A stretch of DNA of 64,000 nt from Halolamina pelagica (GCF_001307315.1 NZ_LGUC01000001.1:992001-1056000), one strand, 5' to 3'. Counted from the first letter of the stretch, positions 51,401 to 60,141 are shown. The notes: a model not told the origin generated them from the sequence alone. Numbers and translations: made by a program.

Positions 51401-51523
51401 TTTTACGTGGGGCTAGCGAATCGAGGATCGAAGCCTGTCCGGGGTTGATGATACTCCCCACCGTCAGGGACGCAGTTCCGGTGGGGCAGTCGAGCCCGCA
51501 GGCAGGACCGAGGTACTACAACA
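51401..51523 (+). promoter_or_regulatory. Promoter and structured leader of the L7Ae operon
   Basis: A TATA-like CTTTTACG (51400-51407) would start transcription near 51430, leaving a leader of about 90 bases. It contains a strong hairpin: CCCCACCG (51456-51463) pairs with CGGTGGGG (51479-51486) around a 15-base loop that can pair further (GGGA/TTCC). A second small stem (GGGG 51441-51444 with CCCC 51456-51459) would compete. L7Ae binds kink-turn RNA and is known to bind its own mRNA in some archaea; I could not see a convincing kink-turn here. Confidence 0.5.
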
Positions 51524-51886
51524 ATGCCAGTTTACGTCGACTACGAGACCCCCGCCGACCTCGCCGACCGCGCGCTCGACGCGCTCGAGGTCGCCCGGGA
51601 CACCGGCACCGTCAAGAAAGGAACCAACGAGACGACCAAGGCCGTCGAGCGAGGCAACGCGGACCTCGTCTTCGTCGCCGAGGACGTCCAGCCCGAGGAG
51701 ATCGTCATGCACCTGCCCGAGCTCGCCGAGGAGAAGGGCATCGCTGTCGTCTTCGTCGAGACTCAGGACGACCTGGGTCACGCCGCCGGCCTCGAGGTCG
51801 GCAGCGCCGCCGCCGGCATCGTCGACGCCGGGGACGCCGAGGACGACGTGGAGGACATCTCCGAGAAGGTCGAGGAACTCCGATAA
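51524..51886 (+). CDS. rpl7ae: 50S ribosomal protein L7Ae
   Basis: 120 residues. Kink-turn RNA-binding protein of the large subunit, also a core part of box C/D and H/ACA sRNPs and archaeal RNase P. Diagnostic motif [20 protein letters not shown] is the RNA-contact helix, followed by [18 protein letters not shown]. First gene of a tight operon with rps28e (3-base gap), rpl24e and ndk. Has a long structured leader, unusual against the near-leaderless genes around it. Confidence 0.97.
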   Translation: MPVYVDYETPADLADRALDALEVARDTGTVKKGTNETTKAVERGNADLVFVAEDVQPEEIVMHLPELAEEKGIAVVFVETQDDLGHAAGLEVGSAAAGIVDAGDAEDDVEDISEKVEELR

Positions 51887-51889
51887 CCT

Positions 51890-52117
51890 ATGAGCGCAGA
51901 AGAGGAGAGCGGCACGGAATCGACGCCGGCCGAGGTGATCGAGATCGTCGGCAAGACCGGCATGCACGGCGAAGCCATGCAGGTCAAGTGCCGCATTCAG
52001 GACGGCTCGAACCAGGGTCGAATCATCACGCGGAACGTGCTGGGCCCCGTCCGCGAGGGCGACATCCTCCAGCTGCGGGAGACCCAGCGTGACGCCGACT
52101 CCATCGGAGGTGCCTGA
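51890..52117 (+). CDS. rps28e: 30S ribosomal protein S28e
   Basis: 75 residues, complete. S28e pattern [20 protein letters not shown] and [20 protein letters not shown]. Its stop TGA (52115-52117) overlaps the rpl24e ATG (52117-52119) by one base. Small-subunit protein at the mRNA exit region. Confidence 0.97.
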   Translation: MSAEEESGTESTPAEVIEIVGKTGMHGEAMQVKCRIQDGSNQGRIITRNVLGPVREGDILQLRETQRDADSIGGA

Positions 52118-52437
52118 TGCCCCAGAACCGAACCTGTGACTACTGCGGCGACGACGTCGAGCCCGGCACGGGCACGATGTTCGTCCGCACGAACGGTAGC
52201 GTGATCCACTACTGCTCGGCGAAGTGCGAGAAGAACGCCGACCTCGGGCGCGAGCCCCGAGACCTGGAGTGGACCGAAGAGGGCGGCGACCACGGCGTCG
52301 AGGAGGACGTCGAGGAAGCCGAACCCGAAACCGACGCGGTCGAGGAGGAGGCCGACGAGGACGAAGCCGATTCCGAGGAAGCCGAGGACGAGGCCTCCAC
52401 AGCTGACGAGGACGAGAACGACGAGGACGAAGAATGA
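52117..52437 (+). CDS. rpl24e: 50S ribosomal protein L24e
   Basis: 106 residues. The zinc-binding core is [20 protein letters not shown] with [10 protein letters not shown] (four Cys). The archaeal core ends near residue 60; the last 45 residues are an acidic Glu/Asp tail of the type common in haloarchaeal L24e. The stop overlaps the ndk ATG by four bases (ATGA at 52434-52437). Confidence 0.95.
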   Translation: MPQNRTCDYCGDDVEPGTGTMFVRTNGSVIHYCSAKCEKNADLGREPRDLEWTEEGGDHGVEEDVEEAEPETDAVEEEADEDEADSEEAEDEASTADEDENDEDEE

Positions 52438-52898
52438 GCGAGCGAGAGCGTACTTTCGTCATGGTCAAGCCCGACGGCGTGCAGCGTGGCCTGATCGGCG
52501 AGATCGTCTCGCGCTTCGAGGACCGCGGCCTGAAGCTGGTCGCCGGGAAGTTCATGCAGATCGACCAGGCGCTCGCCGAGGAGCACTACGGCGAGCACGC
52601 CGACAAGCCGTTCTTCGACGGCCTCGTCGACTTCATCACCTCCGGCCCCGTGTTCGCGATGGTCTGGGAGGGCGCCGACGCCACCCGCCAGGTCCGGAAG
52701 ATGGTCGGCGAGACCGACCCCGCCGAGTCGCCCGCGGGCACGATCCGCGGCGACCTCGGCCTCGACCTGGGTCGCAACGTCATCCACGCCTCGGATCACG
52801 AGGATCCGGGCTCGAACGAGCGCGAGATCGACCTGTTCTTCGACGACGACGAGCTCGTCGACTACGAGCGCGTCGACGAAGGCTGGCTCTACGAGTAG
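52434..52898 (+). CDS. ndk: Nucleoside diphosphate kinase
   Basis: 154 residues, standard length. The catalytic His is in [14 protein letters not shown], close to the family NxxH pattern, and [22 protein letters not shown] is the phosphate-binding start. Transfers phosphate among nucleoside triphosphates. Fourth gene of the rpl7ae operon; the order L7Ae-S28e-L24e-Ndk is typical of archaea. No infB follows; a reverse-strand gene begins at once. Confidence 0.97.
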   Translation: MSERERTFVMVKPDGVQRGLIGEIVSRFEDRGLKLVAGKFMQIDQALAEEHYGEHADKPFFDGLVDFITSGPVFAMVWEGADATRQVRKMVGETDPAESPAGTIRGDLGLDLGRNVIHASDHEDPGSNEREIDLFFDDDELVDYERVDEGWLYE

Positions 52899-52907
52899 CG
52901 CCGCGCT

Positions 52908-53333
52908 TCAGCCACTTTCTTCGCAGTTCGTGTACTCGTCAGCGGTGCCGCGGCCGAACGCGACGTTGCCCTCGGTTAGTCTGACGAGGACGAAGTGACA
53001 ATTGCCGTCCACAGGGTTCTCCGTCTCGCTTACCTCGTGAACCGCGCTGGGGCCACCGTCGACCCGGGCGGCAACCGTGTACTGGCCACGTCCGGGATCG
53101 TAGTCCGGCGGGTCGATGTGGTGGCTATCGTCAGTGGCGAGTTCGTGGGACCGCCAGTAGAGCTTCTCCCCATCGCGGACGATCAGTATTGAGACGCTGA
53201 GTGCGTCGTCGGTGTCGTTGAACACGCCGACTGCGCCCAGACGTTGCTCAGCTCCTGTGTCAGAGGTTAAACATCCGGACAACCCAGCAGCGGAACAGAC
53301 GCCTATATATTGAACGTATTCTCTTCTGTGCAT
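52908..53333 (-). CDS. Predicted lipoprotein
   Basis: 141 residues. The signal sequence MHRREYVQYIGVCSAAGLSG ends in a lipobox Cys with two Arg near the start, so Tat-type export with lipid anchoring is likely. The mature part has an Ig-like pattern with one late Cys pair (DGNCHFVLVR, YTNCEESG). It is at the edge of the AT-rich islet, and its own composition is intermediate. No function known. Confidence 0.72.
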   Translation of the reverse strand: MHRREYVQYIGVCSAAGLSGCLTSDTGAEQRLGAVGVFNDTDDALSVSILIVRDGEKLYWRSHELATDDSHHIDPPDYDPGRGQYTVAARVDGGPSAVHEVSETENPVDGNCHFVLVRLTEGNVAFGRGTADEYTNCEESG

Positions 53334-54552
53334 AATTGAATATTGGTTATTTCGAGACGGAAATAGATTTGTTGGGTTTAGATGGAGGGTCGTTACTTTT
53401 CGATTTTAGATACTGGAGGATTATGAGCCCAATACAGAGGAATGTCGTTTTTAGTATGTTTAGTTATGGACTTTTCATCAATTACAATATTACCTTTCTT
53501 TTGTTCACTGATGATTTCTCCGGGGGTATTTTCTCAATTTCCCAATCATGGCCGGATTCATCCTCAGAAGAAAAGCTCTTTTTCGTTGTAGAATAGCTTC
53601 CAGAAGAAGTTGTTGAATCTCGACTTGGAATTTTTGGACTATATCCGTTATATAGCTCAAGACTCAATATTGCTTCTGGAGTGTTATTATAATAACTATT
53701 CACTCTAGTTACAACATCGAAGTAGTTTCTCTCCCCATCGCTCGACCAAGCTTCAAAGAAATAATAATTTGAGAACTCTTCGAATACACTGGTCCCGTAT
53801 GTCCATTCGCGGTCAATTTCATAATCTGGTTTGTCAGTTCCACTTGTAGCCTCCATATAACTTGCCACAAGTTCTGTTGCAGTAATAGCATATCCTACCT
53901 TTGTACTTATTTCACTTATTGCAGCATTAGCAACTTCATAAGCAACATCAGAATAATCAAAACTAGGATCACCGTCATCGGGTTGTCGCGGTCGAGCCCC
54001 CATGTAACAGTTATCGGTATATTCTGCGAGGTTATCGCAAGTTCCTTGATTAACTGACGATCTCTGTGTGCTAAGTGCATTAAGAGAGTCTCCACTAGGA
54101 TATTTCTCTGACCGCGCGACTGTATTTTGCTTGAACTTGTACCTCCACACATTATAATCGGAATCAAATTCAGCACCTATACATCCCACAGAAGTTGCTA
54201 GATAAATACCTTCATTTTTACCTTTTGCATTTTCTTTTTCATCACTCACTTCCCAAGTATTATTTGGGTCTGGTAGTGAGCAGCTTGAGGACGCCTTAAC
54301 TGGAGTACTTAATACGCTACCGAGGATGACTCCAGAACTAGCGCCAGTAATTCCCTTAAGAACCGTCCGTCGGTTAGTATTCGATCCATCATTCCCAATA
54401 TCAGAGTATCCATCTGACATTACAAAGATAAGATGATAGAAGCTGTATATAATAATTTTTTAATTTTAGTTATATAATATAATGTATATTATTCTTATAG
54501 ATCTTATTTGCGGTCACAAACGTCTTTTGGCCGACGCTCGAATCCTCCGTGT
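53334..54552. other. AT-rich accessory islet
   Basis: About 1.2 kb with clearly lower GC than everything around it. Codons such as ATA, TTA, AAT and AGA are frequent. Its left boundary is near 53330, beside the lipoprotein start, and its right boundary is near 54530. It holds one exported-protein gene (53482-54420), 110 bases of nearly pure A/T between 54421 and 54530, and nothing else credible. No repeats or integrase remain at the edges. Composition suggests recent transfer. Confidence 0.75.
53482..54420 (-). CDS. Tat-exported protein in AT-rich DNA
   Basis: 312 residues. The start includes NRRTVLKGITGASSGVILGS, a clear twin-arginine signal. The mature protein is polar, rich in Ser, Tyr, Asn and acidic residues, with cysteines in SSCSLPD, SVGCIGAE and GTCDNLAEYTDNCYMG (four, possibly two disulfides). 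Aromatic-rich TYGTSVFEEFSNYYFFEAW suggests a beta domain. No lipobox or anchor, so it is released. A TATA element (minus-strand ATTATATAC near 54445-54453) gives a nearly leaderless mRNA. No known family; a halocin-like or surface role is only a guess. Confidence 0.65.
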   Translation of the reverse strand: MSDGYSDIGNDGSNTNRRTVLKGITGASSGVILGSVLSTPVKASSSCSLPDPNNTWEVSDEKENAKGKNEGIYLATSVGCIGAEFDSDYNVWRYKFKQNTVARSEKYPSGDSLNALSTQRSSVNQGTCDNLAEYTDNCYMGARPRQPDDGDPSFDYSDVAYEVANAAISEISTKVGYAITATELVASYMEATSGTDKPDYEIDREWTYGTSVFEEFSNYYFFEAWSSDGERNYFDVVTRVNSYYNNTPEAILSLELYNGYSPKIPSRDSTTSSGSYSTTKKSFSSEDESGHDWEIEKIPPEKSSVNKRKVIL

Positions 54553-54831
54553 ATGCTCCTGAGAGCTCTCACGTTCGTCACCGGCGTCGCCAGCGCCGCT
54601 GCCCCCGAAAAACTGCTCGACATCTGCGCCCGCTCGACGCTCGCGGGCTACGAGAACCCCGAGGACCTTGAACCCGAGGACTGGTACGTCGACGCCACGC
54701 GCTACGCGGGCCTGCTGCTCGCCGTCGCCGCCCTGATCGCGCCGTTCCTGCCGACGCCCAGCGAGGGCGACGACGAAGCAGAAGAAGTCGAAGACGGGCC
54801 GGTCGTCGACGTCATCGAGTCGAGCGACTAA
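54553..54831 (+). CDS. Small membrane protein with acidic tail
   Basis: 92 residues from ATG 54553 (MLLRALTFVTGVASAAAPEK). One internal helix (RYAGLLLAVAALIAPFLP) and an acidic C-terminal tail. Its composition returns to the haloarchaeal norm. Convergent with the symporter-linked gene, overlapping by 4 bases. No family recognised. Confidence 0.65.
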   Translation: MLLRALTFVTGVASAAAPEKLLDICARSTLAGYENPEDLEPEDWYVDATRYAGLLLAVAALIAPFLPTPSEGDDEAEEVEDGPVVDVIESSD

Positions 54832-55355
54832 CCCTCGAACGCTCGCTCCTCGCCCCGCACGCTGTCGATTATCACGTCGCCGTCGGGGCGCTCGGCCAAC
54901 CAGAACAGCTTGTACGCGTCGGCGACGCGCGCGAACTCGATCTCGGGCGCGTCGGCGAGGATCGACCCCCGAAGCGTCCACTGAAACGCGGCCTCACGCG
55001 CTTTTTCGTCGGCCTGGTCGGGCGAGAACTCGCCCGGCAGCACCAGCACGTCCTCGACTCGCTGTTCCGTGACCGCGGGGAGCGTGTCGGCCCGGACCGC
55101 GAGCCGGCGCGACCGGTCGACGCTGATCACCCGGCGATCGGTCCGCGGGGCGAGCAGCGGTCGGTCCACCTCGATCTCGGCCTCGTACACCCGAAACGGG
55201 TACGCCACCGCGCCGACCCGGCCCGCGGACTCGACCGACTCCCGCGGGACCGACGGCTCGATGACCGGGAGTTCGACCGACTCCTGTTTGTTGCCGACGA
55301 GCGGGTGGTCCGCCGGGGGCAGACCGTTCTCACCCGAGACCTCGGCGTCACTCAT
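54828..55355 (-). CDS. Uncharacterised protein of the symporter operon
   Basis: 175 residues from ATG 55353-55355 (MSDAEVSGENGLPPADHPLV). Soluble, beta-rich (FRVYEAEIEVDRPLLAPRTD, SVDRSRRLAVRADTLPAV). Its ATG overlaps the symporter stop (ATGAGTGA), so the two are translationally coupled. In the sequence as given a one-base error upstream fuses it in frame to the symporter, which is misleading. I do not recognise the family. Confidence 0.7.
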   Translation of the reverse strand: MSDAEVSGENGLPPADHPLVGNKQESVELPVIEPSVPRESVESAGRVGAVAYPFRVYEAEIEVDRPLLAPRTDRRVISVDRSRRLAVRADTLPAVTEQRVEDVLVLPGEFSPDQADEKAREAAFQWTLRGSILADAPEIEFARVADAYKLFWLAERPDGDVIIDSVRGEERAFEG

Positions 55356-57065
55356 CGTCGTCCCAGTAGCCCGAGGCGGCGACGTGGGCGCGGATGTTGT
55401 CGCCCTCGGTGATCGCCTTGGGCGAGGTCGGCGTCTCCGCCCCGCCGTCGGTCGCGTACTCGGGGTGCCCGGCGAGCCCTCGGCGTCAACGATCGCCGAG
55501 AGCGGCTTGTCGAACACGTCGAAGTGCTCGTCGACGTTCTCGGGCGGCTCAGTCAGCAGCGACACCGAGACCAGCGTGATCACCGAAACGATAAACGCCG
55601 GGAACAGGCCGTACACCGTCACGAGCCCGTACCAGAACGCCGCGGACTCGGGCGGCATCATCCCGACCCAGCCCAGCACCGTCGAGAGCTGTGTCCAGAG
55701 CACCATCGTCGCCGTACCGACGATCATGCTGGCGAGCGAGCCCGCCGCCGTGACGCGTTTCCACCAGAGCGTCGCGATCACGGTCGGCCCGATCGCGGCG
55801 CCGAGGCCGCCCCACGCGTAATCGAGCACGAGCGTGTAGATCGGCGTGTCCTTCGCGACGAACGCGAAGGCGACGCTCGCGGCGCCGAGCCCGAAGGTGA
55901 CGTAGCGGGAGTAGCGCACCAGTTCCTCCTGGCTGGCGTCACGGTCGAGGAAGCCGTGGTAAACGTCCTCGACGACCGCGCTCGTCGCGACCAGGAGCTG
56001 GGAGTCCGCACTGGACATCATCGCCGCCAGTGCGGCCGCGAGCACGATGCCGGCGACGACGCTGGGCAGGAGATCGAGCGTCAGCCGCGGCATCGCGTTG
56101 TCGGGGTCGGCCAGCGCGCCGTCACCGAACATCGCGATCGCGTAGAGGCCGACCAGCGCCGCGCCGACGTACGCGACGAACATGAACAGCTGGGCGACCA
56201 TCGCCGCCAGGCGGACGTTCCGCACATGGTCGATCCCCATGAACCGCACCATGATGTGGGGGTTGCCGGGAACGCCCAGCCCGATCGCGGCGTAGCTGAT
56301 GACACCGAAGACCGCGGCCCAGCCGGCCATCCCCGCGGTGATGCTGGTCGCGGAGTCGCCCGCCGCGGCCGCGACCGCCTCGAACGGCAGCCCCATCTCG
56401 GTGAAGGCGAGCACCGGGAGGATGATGAACGCGATCAGGATGATGGCGCCCTGGAAGTAGTCCGACCACGCGACCGCGAAGTAGCCGCCGAGGAACGTGT
56501 AGCCGATGACGATGATCCCGCCGACGATGATGCCGATCCAGGGCTGGATCCCCGTCAACACCTGCAGCAACGTCCCGGCGGCGACGATCTGGGCGCCGAC
56601 GTAGCCGCCCTCGAACAGCATCAACACGAGCGCCGAGACGGCTTTCACTCGGCCGGTGTCGTCGCCGAGTCGCGTCTCGAAGAAGGTCGGCAGCGTCACC
56701 GAGCGGACGATCTCGGTGTACTTCCGGAGCCGTTTCGCGATGCCGGCCCACGCGAACAGGTCGGCCGGGATCATCCCCAACCCGTTGAGAAAGGCCATGA
56801 TCCCGGTGCCGTAGGCGTCCGCGGGCACGCCGAGCGTGAGCCAGCCGCTCATCTCGGAGGCCCGCTCGGAGAAGCCGGTCACGACCGGCCCGATCTCGCG
56901 GCCGCCGATGACGTAGTCGCCGACGGAGTCCATGAAGCGGGAGGCCCACAGGCCGATCCCGACGAGGACGACGAGGTAGAGCGCGAACGTGCCGAGCACC
57001 CACACCCCCGCCGCGCCCGCGATGCCGCCAGTGCCCTGCATGGGCACGAGCGCGCCGCTATGCAT
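55348..57065 (-). CDS. Sodium:solute symporter, SSS/PutP-like (frameshift at 55477-55479)
   Basis: About 572 residues with 12-13 helices (FALYLVVLVGIGLWASRF is helix 1). Family features include GGREIGPVVTGFSERASEMS in the first repeat, IPADLFAWAGIAKRLRKYTE and the proline-transporter-like ALAAMMSSADSQLLVATSAV. Takes up a solute with Na+; proline or another organic osmolyte is plausible in a halophile. The frame breaks at minus-strand GAGGGCTCG; one more G gives AEGLAGHPEYATDGGAETP and a stop TGA at 55348-55350. The start overlaps the 44-residue leader protein. Confidence 0.87.
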
Positions 57066-57192
57066 GGTCGCCCTCCTCGTACTGCTCTCTGAGCGCCCGT
57101 TCGCGGCGCCCCTCCCAGACGTAGTACACGATCAACATCACGAAGAAGATCGCGTACGGTCCGACGACTCCGAGCCAGTCGAGTGTACTCAT
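57058..57192 (-). CDS. 44-residue membrane protein leading the symporter operon
   Basis: ATG 57190-57192, stop 57058-57060. One helix (MSTLDWLGVVGPYAIFFVML continuing IVYYVW) and a charged tail (EGRRERALREQYEEGDHA). It overlaps the symporter ATG by eight bases (ATGCATAG), a strong sign of coupling. Its shape matches small single-helix accessory subunits encoded just before SSS transporters in other prokaryotes. Too short for most gene finders. Confidence 0.7.
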   Translation of the reverse strand: MSTLDWLGVVGPYAIFFVMLIVYYVWEGRRERALREQYEEGDHA

Positions 57193-57204
57193 CGCGGCCA
57201 TACT

Positions 57205-57236
57205 CGAACGGCCGTTCGCGAATCAGCCGTATATAT
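57205..57236 (-). promoter_or_regulatory. Symporter operon promoter with perfect 14-bp palindrome
   Basis: CGAACGGCCGTTCG (57205-57218) is a perfect palindrome 13 bases before the leader-protein ATG. A TATA element (TATATAC on the minus strand, about 57229-57236) lies 20-30 bases further upstream. The palindrome therefore sits around the transcription start, where a repressor would block initiation. Confidence 0.55.
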
Positions 57237-57283
57237 GTTTGCTCACGGCCTGATAAATAAATAGGACGACGGCTCAGTCGGCG

Positions 57284-57972
57284 GTGTTCAGATAAGGATG
57301 AAGAGTGAGGCGGGACGATCTGTGAGTGGTCAATGCTCGAAATCGCCCGCCTCAACGGAGGTAGCGACTGCTTCGAGTTAGATTTTGTGAAGCGAGAGGC
57401 GACACCCGAGCCCGCGATGAAGCTCGGTATCCGACTCCATCTGGCTGGATTATCACTTTCGGATACCATTTCGATTCTCGATAGGTTGGGTGTCGAACGC
57501 TGTCGAACGACCGTTCACAACTGGGTGCAGAAGGCCGATTTACAGCCGCTTGGCGGTGCAAATCCGGATCACGTCGCGGTTGACGAGACCGTGATCCAAC
57601 TCAACGATGAACGGTTCTGGCTGTACGCTGCTGTCGATACCGACACGAACCGCTTGCTGCACGTCAAGCTCTCTCCGACGAGAAATCAAGCGATTACCGA
57701 GATGTTCCTCTCCGAACTCCGCGAGAAACATCTCGTCGATGACGCAGTCTTTCTCGTCGATTCTGCACCGTGGCTGCAAGCAGCACTCCACCGACATGGC
57801 CTCGATTACCGATACGAAAAACACGGTAATCGGAATAGCGTCGAACGTGTCTTTCGAGAACTAAAACGACGAACTAACCAGTTCTCAAACTGTTTCAGCC
57901 ATGCCGAAGCAGATACTGTCGAAAATTGGCTTCAAGCGTTCGCCTTCGCATGGAACCAGCTTATCTGAACAC
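57284..57972 (+). mobile_element. IS6-family insertion sequence
   Basis: 689 bp bounded by perfect 13-bp inverted repeats GTGTTCAGATAAG (57284-57296) and CTTATCTGAACAC (57960-57972). It encodes one complete transposase, with nearly no spare DNA. The 8 bases outside the ends differ (AGTCGGCG left, TACCTGGC right), so there is no target duplication. Base composition is lower in GC than the flanks. Confidence 0.85.
57333..57968 (+). CDS. IS6-family transposase (DDE)
   Basis: 211 residues, complete. An N-terminal helix-turn-helix (LAGLSLSDTISILDRLGVER, TTVHNWVQKADL) is followed by the catalytic domain: Asp84 in DHVAVDETVIQ, Asp143 in FLVDSAPWL and Glu171 in GNRNSVERVFRELKRRT. The last two lie 28 residues apart; IS6 enzymes use about 34, so Glu176 or nearby could also be the third acid. 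The haloarchaeal IS6 group moves by cointegrate formation. The stop lies inside the right inverted repeat. Confidence 0.92.
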   Translation: MLEIARLNGGSDCFELDFVKREATPEPAMKLGIRLHLAGLSLSDTISILDRLGVERCRTTVHNWVQKADLQPLGGANPDHVAVDETVIQLNDERFWLYAAVDTDTNRLLHVKLSPTRNQAITEMFLSELREKHLVDDAVFLVDSAPWLQAALHRHGLDYRYEKHGNRNSVERVFRELKRRTNQFSNCFSHAEADTVENWLQAFAFAWNQLI

Positions 57973-58026
57973 TACCTGGCATGGGGGCACAAGACTTACT
58001 TACTCGTGTGGCATACTGTGACATGC

Positions 58027-58200
58027 ATGGCGACGTCAGAGCAGCACTCCGCCGACGAACTGTTCGACGAGTTCCTCGAAGACCGCGGACACGACACACA
58101 GGGATGGGAGGAGTCCTATAACAAGAAACAGTGTCCGGACTGCGGCGGCCTTCACGAAGCGACTGCGGTGGAGTGTTCGGTCTGTGGCTGGCGGCCCTGA
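58027..58200 (+). CDS. Small CPxCG zinc-finger protein
   Basis: 57 residues from ATG 58027 (MATSEQHSADELFDEFLEDR). Two zinc knuckles CPDCGG and CSVCGW close a single small zinc finger; the rest is a helical acidic N-terminus. It resembles the HVO_0416-like family of haloarchaeal micro zinc fingers (recalled, not checked). Such proteins affect motility, biofilm and metabolism in Haloferax. Just downstream of the insertion sequence, whose outer end may supply part of its upstream region. Confidence 0.75.
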   Translation: MATSEQHSADELFDEFLEDRGHDTQGWEESYNKKQCPDCGGLHEATAVECSVCGWRP

Positions 58201-58271
58201 GCCACGGACACCCGCGTCTCGCCGTCTCACGAACCCACTTCCTTATTGGGGACCGGCCCCTGTAACCGGTA

Positions 58272-60141
58272 ATGACCGAGTCGGACGTTCACGTCACGCG
58301 CCTGTTCGGTGGGCCGGGGAGCGGGAAGACGACTGCGCTCCTCGACCGGGTAGAGGAACTACTTGAGGACCCCGACGTGACTGTTCGGGACGTGCTGGTG
58401 GTCTCTTACACCCGCGCAGCGGCGGCGGAGATCCGTGAACGCCTCGCCGAGCGCCTCGACACGACGCCGCGAGCCCTCCAAGGGAACGTCTCCACGATGC
58501 ACGCGAAGGCGTACGAACTGCTCGACCTCTCGCGGGGCGACGTGGTCGGCGAGAGCGACAAGGAGGAGTTCTGCGAGGAGTACGGCGTCGAGTACGAGGA
58601 CGAGAAATCGGGCGCCGGCCGGCGGACCGCGCGGTCGACGACGCTCGGCAACAAAGTGATCGCGACCTCCCAGTGGCTCCAGCGAACCGACCGCGAGGTC
58701 GCGGACTGGTACGACGTGCCGTTCCAGTGGGACGTGGAGGACGTTCGGCTCCCGCCCGAGATCGACCCCAACGCCCAGGAGGGGAACAAGTACACGCCGA
58801 CGTGGCCGTCCGACGACGACCGCCTCGACGTGCCCGAGGCGATCCGCGCGTGGCGCAACTACAAGGGCGAGAACGGGGTCGTCGGCTTCGCCGACATGCT
58901 CGAACGCGTCGCCCAACGCTCGCTGCAGCCAAACGTCGACTACCTCATCATCGACGAGTTCCAGGACATCACGACGCTGCAGTCGAAAGTGTACGAGGAG
59001 TGGAAACCCCACCTGGAGAAGGCGCTGATCGCCGGCGACGACGACCAGGTCGTCTACGCCTGGCAGGGCGCCGACCCCGACCTCCTGCTGGACGAGGACG
59101 TCGACGAGGACGTGGTGCTGCCGAACTCCTACCGCCTCCCTTCCCGCGTGCTCAACGTCGTGAACAAGGAGATCCGCCACATCGACAAGCGACAGGAGAA
59201 GGATCTCCGGCCACGGAAGGAGGGCGGCCGCGTCGAGGCCGCCGAGTCGCCGTCGATGCTCGAGCTCGTGCGGAACGTCCGCCACACCGTCGAACAGGAG
59301 GACAGAAGCGAGGACGGCGACGGGACCGTCATGCTGCTGTTCCGGGCGCGCTACCAGATGTTCGACTTCGTCGACGAGTTCATCGACGAGGGGATGCCGT
59401 TCTCGTCGCTCACGGATCAGCGGCTCTGGACCGACCGGCTCACCGACTACGTCCGGGCGATCGAGGCCGTCGACGCCGGTGAGCGCCTCACCGCACTCCA
59501 GGCACGGCGGCTGGCGGACATCCTGCAGGAGTCGGCCTTCGGCAGCAGCGAGCGCGACGACCTCTACGACCTCATCGACGAGATCGAGGAGCAGTCCGCG
59601 AAGGACGATCTCGCGGAGATCCCGGTCGCGCCGGACGCCGTCGAGGACGTGGTGCCGTTCATGCCCGGCCCCCGAAGCGGGGGACATGGCCCGCAAGATC
59701 ACCTCCTTCCAGCGGAAGTCGATGAAGGCGTACTTCGAGGGCGACTACCGCGGGATGGAGCCCGACCGCGTCCGCGTCGGGACGATCCACTCCGCGAAGG
59801 GTCGCGAGGCCGACCACGTGTTCGTCGCGACGGATCTGACCGAGAAGGTGGTCGAGCAGATGGCCGCACAGGCCGAGCAGGAGGGGATCGACACGCCGGG
59901 CGACGAGGAGTTCTCCAAAACCACCGACCCCGTGCCGGTGCTGACCGACAACGAGCGGCGCGTGTTCTACGTCGGGATGTCCCGCGCCCGGGAACGGCTC
60001 GTCCTCATGGAGAACCTCGTCACCGGCGCGCCGACGCTGCCGATCAGCGTAGTGCTGTTCAACGAACTCAGAGAGGATCCGCCGGGAGCGCTCATCGACG
60101 AGGTGCAGGAGTCGCTGGAGGCGCCCGAACCCGAGCCGTGA
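58272..60141 (+). CDS. UvrD/Rep-like superfamily 1 helicase (frameshift at 59669-59673)
   Basis: About 622 residues. Motif I FGGPGSGKTTALLDRVEELL, motif Ia VVSYTRAAAAEIRERL, motif II YLIIDEFQDIT, motif III IAGDDDQVVYAWQGADPD, motif IV-like VLPNSYRLPSRVLNVV, motif V GTIHSAKGREADHVFVATDL, motif VI RRVFYVGMSRARERLVLME. Complete SF1A set, 3'-5' by family. The break differs from all others here: the run of five C must lose one C to give FMPGPEAGDMARKI. Its stop overlaps the GTG of the peptidase gene (GTGA). Repair or replication restart role. Confidence 0.9.

Noticed and set aside
51421-51486. Box C/D-like or kink-turn motif (TTGATGAT) in the L7Ae leader
   Set aside because: TGATGA is present, but no CTGA partner lies at a fitting distance and the stem does not form the needed tandem G-A pairs. 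I kept only the hairpin.
53336-53596. 86-codon plus-strand ORF in the AT-rich islet
   Set aside because: It overlaps the 3' part of the Tat-exported gene on the other strand and has no motif or promoter of its own.
53482-54420. Calling the islet protein a halocin
   Set aside because: It has a Tat signal and four cysteines, but no Cys-rich C-terminal peptide like halocin C8 and no immunity or transporter gene beside it.
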